From positions 1-38,289 of the forward strand of contig NZ_DASZKT010000050.1 of NCBI RefSeq assembly GCF_035552695.1: a DNA stretch of 38,289 nucleotides. Direction: 5' to 3'. The notes beneath the pieces were generated by a model. The model had not been told where the DNA came from, made no database searches, and saw only the letters and a program-made list of their open reading frames with translations. Of the stretch, positions 7,158 through 13,867 are shown piece after piece. Each line of letters starts with the position of its first letter. Position 1 is the stretch's first letter. Position numbers and translations under genes: made by a program. The DNA is from Actinospica sp035552695. Lineage in GTDB: Bacteria > Actinomycetota > Actinomycetes > Streptomycetales > Catenulisporaceae.

Positions 7158-8468
7158 CTACGCCACGCCGATCGGCTCCAGCACCACCGGCGGCGGTACG
7201 GCCAGTGAAGCCGGGGTGAGCGTCACCGAACCCTTGATCGGCACCCCGGCGGGAGCGGGCCGCCGGACGGATTTGCGCTGCGTCTTCCGGATCAGCGAGC
7301 CGTAGGCCATGATCATCCGAGTGCGGCTGAACTTGTAACGATTGCGAGTCATGGCCTGGAAGAAGTGCGCGTGCTGGCCGAGCGCCTCGATCCAGGCGTA
7401 GGCCAGCGCGGCCGGCTCCGGCTCGGCGATCAGGCCGTGTCCGGCGACGATCGAGGCGCAGTCGCCGACGTCGGTGGCCACCGGGACCGCGCCGCAGAGC
7501 ATGCCCTCGATCAGGCACAGCGGGGCGGCCTCGCCGAACGCCGAGGTGAGCGCGACCACGTCGGCCGCGGCGTAGATCGCCTCGGGGTCGTTGCGCACGC
7601 CGAGCAGGTGCACCCGGCCCGGCGGCTCGCCGCGCGGCCCGCGGGCCTGCTCGGCGGACTGGTCCACGGCGGCCAGGCCGAGCGCGGCGAGGTCGGCGAG
7701 CAGCCCGGGATTGGCGCAGGTCATCCCGGCGCCGCAGAGCATCACGTGCGCGTCCGGGCGCAGGGCGAGGAACTCGCGCGCGGCGGCCAGGAAGAGCGGG
7801 ACGTTCTTCATCCGGTCGTAGCGCGCGGCGAAAACCACGACGGGGGCGTCGGCCGGGATGCCGAGAGCGCCGCGCACGGAGGCCCGATTGCGCCGGCTGG
7901 GCTTGAAGCGGCGCAGGTCCACGCCGTTCGGGATGACGTGCAGCAGCTCCTCCGGGACGCCCGCCGCGGCGTACGCGTCCCGGGTGGACTCGGCGCAGCA
8001 GACCGCGGCGGCCAGGTGCCCGGCGAACGCGGCCCCGCGCAGGTCCTCGAACGCGCTGCCCTGGTTCTCCGGATCGGAGCGGTGCAGGCACGCGATCACC
8101 GGTCGACCTTGCAGGTCGGCGCGGTTGACCAGGCCCAGGGGCTGCTCCTTGAGGGTGAGGATGACATCCGTCTGCGCGGCGAGTTCGGAGAACCTCTCGA
8201 TCTCGCCGGCGGTGAAGGGTGAGCGCTCGTCGGCGCCCCGCCCCAGCGTGTGCACGGTCAAGCCCTGGCCCGCCAGCCGGCGATAGCACGCGTCCTCGTG
8301 CATCGGCTGGAAGGTGGCCTCGCGACGTACCTCATTGTGAATGCTCAGCAGGCTGTGCTGCTGACCGCGGCGCCCGTGTAGGCCGGTGAGCACATCCGAG
8401 TGCAGGATGCGCGCGCCGCCGCTGAAGAAGCCCTCATAGATGGAGAGCACCCGCATTGAACCGTTCAT
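7158..8468 (-). CDS. GT4-family glycosyltransferase
   Basis: A 436-residue GT-B fold glycosyltransferase that would transfer a sugar from a nucleotide-sugar donor in the cytoplasm. The start at ATG 8468 places the GT4 opening SMRVLSIYEGFFSGGAR at the N-terminus; ATG 8456 is a close alternative, and neither has a clear Shine-Dalgarno. Key blocks are VIPNGVDLRRFKP (178-190), VVFAARYDRMKNVPLFLAA (211-229) and the donor-site motif FGEAAPLCLIEGMLCGAVPVA (311-331), which carries the E-x7-E pattern of the family, followed by DVGDCASIVAGHG. The C-terminal 70 residues are basic and Pro-rich. The acceptor is unknown; envelope polysaccharide, glycolipid or a secondary metabolite are all possible. Confidence 0.85.
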   Translation of the reverse strand: MNGSMRVLSIYEGFFSGGARILHSDVLTGLHGRRGQQHSLLSIHNEVRREATFQPMHEDACYRRLAGQGLTVHTLGRGADERSPFTAGEIERFSELAAQTDVILTLKEQPLGLVNRADLQGRPVIACLHRSDPENQGSAFEDLRGAAFAGHLAAAVCCAESTRDAYAAAGVPEELLHVIPNGVDLRRFKPSRRNRASVRGALGIPADAPVVVFAARYDRMKNVPLFLAAAREFLALRPDAHVMLCGAGMTCANPGLLADLAALGLAAVDQSAEQARGPRGEPPGRVHLLGVRNDPEAIYAAADVVALTSAFGEAAPLCLIEGMLCGAVPVATDVGDCASIVAGHGLIAEPEPAALAYAWIEALGQHAHFFQAMTRNRYKFSRTRMIMAYGSLIRKTQRKSVRRPAPAGVPIKGSVTLTPASLAVPPPVVLEPIGVA

Positions 8469-8667
8469 TGGCACATCGTGAGGGACAAGGCTGCGAAACG
8501 GGCGCCGCGGGCGCGCCGGAATCCAAAAACTTTCGGTGAACTTTGCCTCACTCGGCCTCGATCCACGTAGACCGTAACTCAGTTGCGCAGAAGTGAATGT
8601 ATCGCCGCAATACCCGATAGACCCATAATGCGCGCGCGTATCGCCGACGCGGTGCCACACTGGGGCC

Positions 8668-9483
8668 ATGTCTACGCTGCCGCTCCCGCCCGACCTGCTG
8701 GCCCGTCTGCTCGATTACGACGAGGACGACGAGCAGTCCAGCGAGACGCACTTCGACCGCATGGAGGAGGTCTTCGCGGCGCTCGACTCCACCGCGAACC
8801 GGCTGGGCCTGGCGCAGGCGTTCTGGGCCGAACCGGAGGAGCCGGTGCGCGCGCTGGGCTTCGACCTGCTGGCCGTGCAGGCGCACCGCTTCGACTGGCA
8901 TGTTCAGCCGTTGATCGAGGCGGCGGACGCCCTGCCGCTGGACGGCACCGGTCGGGCCGGGCTGAGGCTGCGCCGCGCGGCGGCGAACGCGCTGGCGTGC
9001 ATCGTGGACGACCCGCGGGTGCTCGGGCCGCTGCTGCGCTTCGCCGCGGACCAGGATCCGGTGGTGCGCTGGCAGGTCGCCCGCGGCATACCGGTCGATG
9101 TGGATCCGCTGCCGCAGCAGGCCGTGGACGTCCTCACGACCCTGATCCGCGACGAGGACTCGGACGTGCGCGACTGGGCCGCGTTCGCGCTGGCCGTGCG
9201 GGAGAACGACACGCCGGAACTGCGCGACGCGCTGGCCCGGCTGCTGTTCGACGCGGACGAGGACACGGCGGCCGAGGCGGCGTACGCGCTGGCCCGCCGC
9301 AAGGACCCGCGCGTGCTTCCGGTGCTCGAGCGTGCGCTGAAGCAGCCCTCGGTCGGCAAGCTGTACTTCGAGGCGGCCGCGGCGCTCGGGGACCCGGCGT
9401 TGCTGCCCGCGTTGCGGGAGCTGAAGGACGGCGGTTTCGGGGACGTGGACCTGGACCGGGCGATCGAGGCCTGCGGCGGCTGA
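8668..9483 (+). CDS. HEAT-repeat protein
   Basis: A 271-residue all-helical protein. From about residue 95 onward it is made of HEAT/PBS-lyase-type repeats of about 30 residues: LRRAAANALACIVDDPRVLGPL, DQDPVVRWQVARGIPV, DEDSDVRDWAAFALAVREN, DEDTAAEAAYALARRKDPRVLPVL and GKLYFEAAAALGDPALLPALREL. Each has the Asp-Pro/Asp-Val turn and Arg-xx-Ala helix typical of the fold. The N-terminal part is acidic (DYDEDDEQSSE). HEAT proteins act as binding scaffolds; no partner or catalytic activity can be deduced. It is the first of a run of plus-strand genes, and its promoter region is shared with the divergent glycosyltransferase. Confidence 0.8.
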   Translation: MSTLPLPPDLLARLLDYDEDDEQSSETHFDRMEEVFAALDSTANRLGLAQAFWAEPEEPVRALGFDLLAVQAHRFDWHVQPLIEAADALPLDGTGRAGLRLRRAAANALACIVDDPRVLGPLLRFAADQDPVVRWQVARGIPVDVDPLPQQAVDVLTTLIRDEDSDVRDWAAFALAVRENDTPELRDALARLLFDADEDTAAEAAYALARRKDPRVLPVLERALKQPSVGKLYFEAAAALGDPALLPALRELKDGGFGDVDLDRAIEACGG

Positions 9484-9537
9484 TCCGCTCGGCCGCCTGC
9501 GCTCGCGCGGCGCGGCACCCGCGCCTAGCCTCGAGGT

Positions 9538-9861
9538 ATGGCGTGGCTGCTGGTCGTGGTCGCCGGTCTGTTGGAGACCGGTTTCGCGGTGTGCCTCAAG
9601 AAGTCCAACGGCTTCTCCCAATTGCTGCCGACCATCGGCTTCTGCGTGTTCGCGCTCAGCTCCTTCGCGTTGCTCACGCTCGCGCTGCGGCGTCTCGAGG
9701 TCGGCCCGGCGTACGCGGTGTGGACCGGGATCGGCGCGGCGGGCACGGTCGTCTACGGGATGCTCTATCTGAACGAGGCCACGTCCATGCTGAAAATCAC
9801 CGCGGTGGTGCTGATCCTGGTGGGCGTGATCGGCCTGAATCTCTCCGGTTCCACGCACTGA
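9538..9861 (+). CDS. SMR-family exporter, Gdx/SugE-like
   Basis: A 107-residue protein with the four transmembrane helices of the small multidrug resistance family, which works as an antiparallel dimer driven by protons. The essential membrane Glu is in helix 1 (VVVAGLLETGFAVCLKKSNGF, Glu about residue 14). Helix 3 carries the family signature GPAYAVWTGIGAAGTVVYGML, and helix 4 is KITAVVLILVGVIGLNL. The helix-1 KKS-x-GF pattern and single-gene layout resemble Gdx/SugE guanidinium exporters more than the EmrE drug pumps, though the substrate is an inference. No guanidine riboswitch can be fitted into the 54-base gap upstream. TAGCCT lies six bases before the ATG, so the mRNA is probably leaderless. 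Confidence 0.88.
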   Translation: MAWLLVVVAGLLETGFAVCLKKSNGFSQLLPTIGFCVFALSSFALLTLALRRLEVGPAYAVWTGIGAAGTVVYGMLYLNEATSMLKITAVVLILVGVIGLNLSGSTH

Positions 9862-9892
9862 CGGCGCCGGACCGAGCCGCTATCGTCAGCAC

Positions 9893-10456
9893 GTGGACAA
9901 TCGACGTGCACTGCTGATCGGCAAGCGGTCGTCAGTGCTGACCAGGCTCGCGGCGGCGCTGGCGGAGCGCGGCATCGAGGCGGAGACCACCCGGGAGCTC
10001 GACGGCGGCGCGGCCGTGCGCTCCGGCGGCTACGGCGTCGTCGCGTTCGGCCGGGCGGTGCGGTCGGCGGACCGCGAGCGGATGCGCGAGCAGTTGCGCG
10101 AGGCGGATGCCGACGTCGTGTTCGTGGACGGATACGCGCCGATCATCCCGCTGCTCGTCGCCCAGTTCGAGCAGGCCCTGGACCTGCGCCCGCTGGGCCG
10201 GCGCACGATCGTGGACGCGGCCGCGCGCGGCGGCATCGTCGATGTCGAACTCCGTGGGCCGTGCAATCTGCGGATCACCGCGTACCGCTTGGACGCGCTC
10301 TACCGGACGCGCGAGCGCGTCGTGTTCGACCGGGAGGTCGAGGCCGGGGCGCACTCGGCCGCTCTCGGCGCGCGCACCGCGCGCTCGCGCACCGCGTTCG
10401 TCGTCATCCGGGCAGGTGACGAGACTGCCGCGCTCCCGCACTCCCCCGCCGACTGA
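9893..10456 (+). CDS. Unknown protein with Rossmann-like opening
   Basis: A 187-residue soluble protein I do not recognise. It opens with RRALLIGKRSSVLTRLAAALAERGIEAE, a beta strand, loop and helix in the style of a nucleotide-binding or response-regulator-like fold, but the loop GKRSS does not match a standard GxGxxG. Alternating strands and helices continue (GYGVVAFGRAV, DADVVFVDGYAP). The second half includes VDVELRGPCNLRITAYRLDALY. No membrane segments or signal peptide are seen. GTG 9893 follows TATCGT by six bases, consistent with a leaderless start. It lies 31 bases after the SMR gene. Confidence 0.6.
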   Translation: MDNRRALLIGKRSSVLTRLAAALAERGIEAETTRELDGGAAVRSGGYGVVAFGRAVRSADRERMREQLREADADVVFVDGYAPIIPLLVAQFEQALDLRPLGRRTIVDAAARGGIVDVELRGPCNLRITAYRLDALYRTRERVVFDREVEAGAHSAALGARTARSRTAFVVIRAGDETAALPHSPAD

Positions 10457-10465
10457 CGCTTACAT

Positions 10466-10482
10466 ATTCTCATAATGAGAAT
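10466..10482. promoter_or_regulatory. Perfect 17-bp palindrome, Fur/Zur-like candidate operator
   Basis: ATTCTCATAATGAGAAT is a perfect 8-1-8 inverted repeat in an AT-rich island within otherwise GC-rich DNA, 95 bases before the DUF2079 gene. The AATGAGAAT half resembles half-sites of Fur-family metalloregulators, but here the halves face each other in a different arrangement from the classic box. Binding by a metalloregulator is inference; the symmetry itself is directly visible. Confidence 0.5.
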
Positions 10483-10577
10483 TGCAAGGCTTGGCGGGGT
10501 GCGGGTGGCGGGATCCTCATCGAGCCCTTATTCCGCACTCAACTCCTTGAAGTCTCGTCCGCATAGCGTCGGCGCCC

Positions 10578-12074
10578 GTGCCGACGACGATCGTGATCAG
10601 TGTGACGAGACTGCGCCGGGCTCTGTCCGCGGCGCTCCGTTCCCCGTGCAGCTACCTGGTGGCCGCCGCCGTGCTCGGCTACGGGGCCTTCGCAACACTC
10701 GAATACGAGCGACACGGCTCGGCGGTCGGCGCCGTGGACCTCGGGATCTTCTATCAGGCCGTGCAGGGCTGGGCATTTCACGGCAACCCGTACGTCGCCA
10801 TCAAGGGTTTTTCGCAACTCGGCGACCACTTCTCGCCGGCGTGGGCCGTGCTCGCCCCGCTGCTGTGGATCTACAACTCGCCGTACATGCTGGTCTTGGC
10901 GCAGGTGGTGCTGCTCTCGCTGTCCGGGGTGCCCGTTTACCTGGCGGTGCGCCGCATGTGGGGTCCGTGGCGCGCGACCGGCCTGACGGCCGCATACCTG
11001 GCCAGCAGCGGAATTCAGCACGCGATCGCGTTCCCGGTGCACGAGGTGATGTTCGCGACGCCGATCATCGCCTGGGCGCTGGAGCGGATGTGGGCCGGGC
11101 GTTGGACGTCGGCGACGGTGCTGATGTGCAGCCTCTGCCTGGTCAAAGAAGATCTCAACCTGATGACGGCCGCGTTCGCGATCCTGGCGCTGCTCGGCAG
11201 GAAGTGGCGGCACGCGGCGTTCCTCGCGGTCTGGGGCGCGGCACTGTATCTGATAACCGTTAAGTTCCTCATACCGGAATTCAGCCCGCAGGGATACACC
11301 TACCTGGGTCAGTACACGACGACGCTCCACGCATCGAATTCGTTCCAGCTCTTCCTGAATATCATCGAGCACCCAAGAAACACGATTCATCTGCTCATCG
11401 GCAATCATACGAAGCGCGAGCTCTGGTATATCCTGTTCGCGCCGGTCGCGTGCCTGGCCCTGGCATCCCCGATCACGCTGCTCGCCGCCCCCGAACTGCT
11501 CTCCCGGTTGCTGTCCTCGGATTCCGCGCTGTGGAGCTCGAGCTTCCACTATGACGCGCCGCTGATGCCGATCATCTTCCTCGGCGCCGTCGACGCGCTG
11601 CCGCGGCTCGGCAGAATCGTCGCGCTGTACGTCGACGAGGCGAGAACCAACCAGACGCTGCGCTGGGCGAGCACGGGATTCGTCGTCATCACGCTGGCAA
11701 TGACGCTGAATCTGTGGGACCGCCTCCCCATAGGCACCTGGCTCAGGAAACCGTCGACCTACGAGGCGAGCGCACAGTGGAACCAGGACCTGAACGAGGC
11801 CGTCTCCGTCGTCCCGAGCGGCGTCACCGTCGAGACCACCAACCGCGTCGGCGTCCCCCTGCTCACCCGCGACACCGTCACCATCACCGCCGACCGCCCG
11901 TCCGGAACCTGGGCCGTATTCGACCTCACGGCATTGGGCGGCCGGACGGAGGTCAGTTCGGTGCCGTATGTCACCGCGATGCTGCACGACGGCTGGCACC
12001 TCGTCAGACAGGACGGCTCGATCGTCGTCCTGCACGACGGGGCCCGCGGCGCGACCGCACCGGCGAACCAGTGA
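10578..12074 (+). CDS. DUF2079 multi-pass membrane protein
   Basis: A 498-residue membrane protein of the DUF2079 family, which is distantly related to GT-C glycosyltransferases. Its features are YERHGSAVGAVDLGIFYQAVQGW (about residues 43-65), an acidic loop opening of the GT-C kind, then LGDHFSPAWAVLAPLLWIY, the GDHFSP block typical of this family. About eight to ten hydrophobic helices follow. A soluble C-terminal region (from about residue 390) contains GVTVETTNRVGVPLLTRDTV and the DGWHLVRQDGSIVVLHDG segment near the end. A lipid-linked sugar donor would be expected for a GT-C enzyme, but no activity is established for DUF2079. GTG 10578 is chosen as start; TAGCGT lies eight bases before it, with no Shine-Dalgarno. 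Confidence 0.8.
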   Translation: MPTTIVISVTRLRRALSAALRSPCSYLVAAAVLGYGAFATLEYERHGSAVGAVDLGIFYQAVQGWAFHGNPYVAIKGFSQLGDHFSPAWAVLAPLLWIYNSPYMLVLAQVVLLSLSGVPVYLAVRRMWGPWRATGLTAAYLASSGIQHAIAFPVHEVMFATPIIAWALERMWAGRWTSATVLMCSLCLVKEDLNLMTAAFAILALLGRKWRHAAFLAVWGAALYLITVKFLIPEFSPQGYTYLGQYTTTLHASNSFQLFLNIIEHPRNTIHLLIGNHTKRELWYILFAPVACLALASPITLLAAPELLSRLLSSDSALWSSSFHYDAPLMPIIFLGAVDALPRLGRIVALYVDEARTNQTLRWASTGFVVITLAMTLNLWDRLPIGTWLRKPSTYEASAQWNQDLNEAVSVVPSGVTVETTNRVGVPLLTRDTVTITADRPSGTWAVFDLTALGGRTEVSSVPYVTAMLHDGWHLVRQDGSIVVLHDGARGATAPANQ

Positions 12075-12101
12075 TCCGGCCGCCCCGCCGCAAGCCGCCC
12101 G

Positions 12102-12485
12102 CTAGCTGATGCCGACCGTCTGCCGCTCCGGCTCGATGACCCCGACCACGCGCGCCGCATCCCGGCTGTACGCCTGCCCGATGTACTTGGTGGCCAGCTC
12201 GTCGACGATCGGCCAGGCCGCGTCCCCCTCGATCCACTCGACGACGCGCCCGCGCACGATCACCGGCATGTACGGGTTCTCCGCCGTCGTCAACGACAGC
12301 GCCACCCGCGGATCGCGCCGCAGATTCCGCGCCTTGCGCGAATTCGGCCCCGTAATGAAGATGATCTGATCATCGCGGGTGCCGATCCACACCGGCACGG
12401 TGTGCGGCGACCCATCGGGCAGCACGGTCGCCAAGTGCGCGACCGAGGTGCTGTCGAGCGCACTGCGTACCTCGGGAGTGAGCAT
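12102..12485 (-). CDS. PPOX-class (pyridoxamine oxidase-like / F420-dependent) flavin or deazaflavin protein
   Basis: A 127-residue split-barrel protein. It matches the PPOX-class/F420-dependent group that is abundant in actinobacteria: HLATVLPDGSPHTVPVWIGTRDDQIIF (17-43), SRKARNLRRDPRVALSLT (49-66, basic cofactor phosphate-binding region) and VIVRGRVVEWI. Members bind FMN, F420, heme or biliverdin, and which applies here cannot be told. The start at ATG 12485 is supported by AAGGGGA about eight bases upstream; a longer in-frame extension was rejected as it has no such site and no homology. It follows the ArsR/SRPBCC pair by 53 bases on the same strand. Confidence 0.85.
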   Translation of the reverse strand: MLTPEVRSALDSTSVAHLATVLPDGSPHTVPVWIGTRDDQIIFITGPNSRKARNLRRDPRVALSLTTAENPYMPVIVRGRVVEWIEGDAAWPIVDELATKYIGQAYSRDAARVVGVIEPERQTVGIS

Positions 12486-12538
12486 CTGGAGTTCCCCTTT
12501 CCAGACCGATATTCGGGCGACTCCAACCCTAGCGGCCG

Positions 12539-13087
12539 CTACTCCGCGCGGCCCGGGATCGCCGCGCCGTGCGAAATCCCGGCGGCGACATAGGCGTCGT
12601 AATACTCCTGCCACGAGGGCGAAGCGGTCGTGTGCAAGCCGGAGGTCGCGCCGCCGGCGAGGAGCGTGTCCAGTTCGCGCAGGCACATGCTCCACCCCGC
12701 GCCGTTGCGCGCGGCCGTGTCCTGCGCCTCCAGGAGGTCGGTCAGGATCAACCGGCATCGGCCGGTGTCGAGGGCTTCGAGCTCGAAGCGCAGTTCCGAG
12801 CCGCCCCAGCTGAACGCCAGCCGCCGCGGCGGCTCGTACTCCAGCACGCGGCCGGTGAAGTCGGGAGGGTGCGGATTGCCGCTGAACGCGACGACTCCGC
12901 CGACACGCGGCTCGATGACCGTATGGAACGGGAACCACTGCTTCAGCTGTTCCGGCTCGGTGACCGCGGACCAGACCCGCTCGATGGAGTGCGGATACGT
13001 CCGCGCGAAACGCACCGCCGGGCGCCCCTCCTGCACGACGTAGCTTCCGAGGTCGTCGCCGGCCTGCGGACGGTTCGACTCATTCAT
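12539..13087 (-). CDS. SRPBCC / AHSA1-domain protein
   Basis: A 182-residue protein of the START-like superfamily, AHSA1 (activator of Hsp90 ATPase homologue 1-like) group. The opening RFARTYPHSIERVWSAVTEPEQLKQWFPF is the standard first strand and helix, followed by GGVVAFSGNPHPPDFTGRVLEYEPPRRLAFSWGG and the closing helix GWSMCLRELDTLL. The fold has a ligand cavity; the ligand is not known. ATG 13087 is preceded by AGGAG at 4-5 bases. The upstream arsR-type gene ends 7 bases before this start, so the two are co-transcribed. ArsR plus AHSA1 pairs are common in actinobacteria, usually with the ArsR controlling the pair. Confidence 0.88.
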   Translation of the reverse strand: MNESNRPQAGDDLGSYVVQEGRPAVRFARTYPHSIERVWSAVTEPEQLKQWFPFHTVIEPRVGGVVAFSGNPHPPDFTGRVLEYEPPRRLAFSWGGSELRFELEALDTGRCRLILTDLLEAQDTAARNGAGWSMCLRELDTLLAGGATSGLHTTASPSWQEYYDAYVAAGISHGAAIPGRAE

Positions 13088-13094
13088 CAGACTC

Positions 13095-13439
13095 CTACCT
13101 TTCCTTCGCCGGATCCGCGTCGGCGTACGTCTCGTCCAGATGCAGGCCGAGCGCGTCCAGCCGCTCGTTCCACAGCTCACGGTAAGGCGCCAGCCAGCCG
13201 TCCAGCCCGATCAACGGCGCCGGATCCAGCGCGTAGATCCGGCGCTGCGCATCCGCGGACGCGCGGACCAGGCCCGCCTCCCGAAGCACCTTCAGGTGCT
13301 TCGAGACGGTCGGCTGCGCCAGGCCGAGCGCGGCGGCCACCTCACCCACGGTGCGCTCGCGCACGCGGAGCAGGTCGAGCACCGCCCGCCGGTTCGGCTC
13401 GGCGAGCGCCGCCCATGTCGTCTCCAACGCGCTCAGCAT
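13095..13439 (-). CDS. ArsR-family repressor
   Basis: A 114-residue winged-helix repressor. It begins MLSALETTWAALAEPNRRAVLDLLRVRERTVGEVAAAL, the classic ArsR first helices. The recognition helix is LGLAQPTVSKHLKVLREAGLV (about residues 37-57) and the wing is DAQRRIYALDP. There is no CxC metal-binding motif, so it is not an arsenic or cadmium sensor of the classic type; it belongs to the SRPBCC-linked ArsR group. Start choice: ATG 13439 lies six bases after the -10 box CATACT, giving a leaderless mRNA. A further upstream TTG at 13475 would lie inside the -35 element. A perfect palindrome between -35 and -10 suggests autorepression. Confidence 0.88.
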   Translation of the reverse strand: MLSALETTWAALAEPNRRAVLDLLRVRERTVGEVAAALGLAQPTVSKHLKVLREAGLVRASADAQRRIYALDPAPLIGLDGWLAPYRELWNERLDALGLHLDETYADADPAKER

Positions 13440-13445
13440 ATCGCC

Positions 13446-13475
13446 AGTATGCCTCACCGGCAATATTGCCGTCAA
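13446..13475 (-). promoter_or_regulatory. arsR promoter with 14-bp palindromic operator
   Basis: On the minus strand TTGACG (13470-13475) and CATACT (13446-13451) are 18 bases apart, and CATACT is six bases from the ATG. The perfect palindrome CGGCAATATTGCCG (13458-13471) fills the spacer and touches the -35. A repressor bound there would block RNA polymerase, so feedback control of the ArsR/SRPBCC operon is the natural reading. Confidence 0.6.
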
Positions 13476-13498
13476 GGAATATAGTGAGCCCAGGGGGG

Positions 13499-13831
13499 TC
13501 AGCGGCGCCGGTGGTGGCTGGGGTCGAGGGCGTCGACGTAGTCCTTGGCCTCCTTGAGGCCGACTCCGGTGGCTTCGCGGTAGAGCTTGATCGCCTGGAT
13601 CTTCTTGCCGTCCGACAACGCCTCGTAGAACGCGCGGGGCAACCGGGGGTCGGCGGAGAATGCGGGCATGCCGGGGACGGCGTCCCGGGGCTCGCCACCG
13701 CCGACGGCGGGCGGCGGGAGGAACGGCGGAGGGGCCAGGAAACCCTCTCCGCCGTTCAGGCCGAGGTGCCGGTAGAGCATGGCGACCTGGTATTCGAGGC
13801 GTTCGATGCGCTGGGCGGTTTCGAGGTCCAT
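13499..13831 (-). CDS. Small protein with ribosomal L7/L12 C-terminal-like domain
   Basis: A 110-residue protein. Its C-terminal third (LSDGKKIQAIKLYREATGVGLKEAKDYVD, about residues 72-100) matches the helix-turn-helix core of the L7/L12 C-terminal domain, the part that contacts translation factors. The N-terminus (ETAQRIERLEYQVAMLYRHLGL) is a short coiled coil that could dimerise it, and a Pro-rich linker joins the two. It lacks the true L12 N-terminal ribosome-binding domain, so it is not rplL. Similar orphans occur in actinobacteria without known function. TACCAT six bases before the ATG suggests a leaderless start. Confidence 0.75.
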   Translation of the reverse strand: MDLETAQRIERLEYQVAMLYRHLGLNGGEGFLAPPPFLPPPAVGGGEPRDAVPGMPAFSADPRLPRAFYEALSDGKKIQAIKLYREATGVGLKEAKDYVDALDPSHHRRR

Positions 13832-13867
13832 GGAGCGATGGTAGGGACGTGCCGCCTTACGCGGCGG

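Noticed and set aside
6387..8468. Secondary-metabolite cluster suggested by a phosphopantetheinyl transferase beside a glycosyltransferase
   Set aside because: No synthase, tailoring set or resistance genes flank them; the neighbours are housekeeping or cell-wall genes.
8520..8545. PHO box before the glycosyltransferase (GTTCACC on the minus strand)
   Set aside because: A single GTTCACC without a second in-phase repeat is expected by chance in a window of this size.
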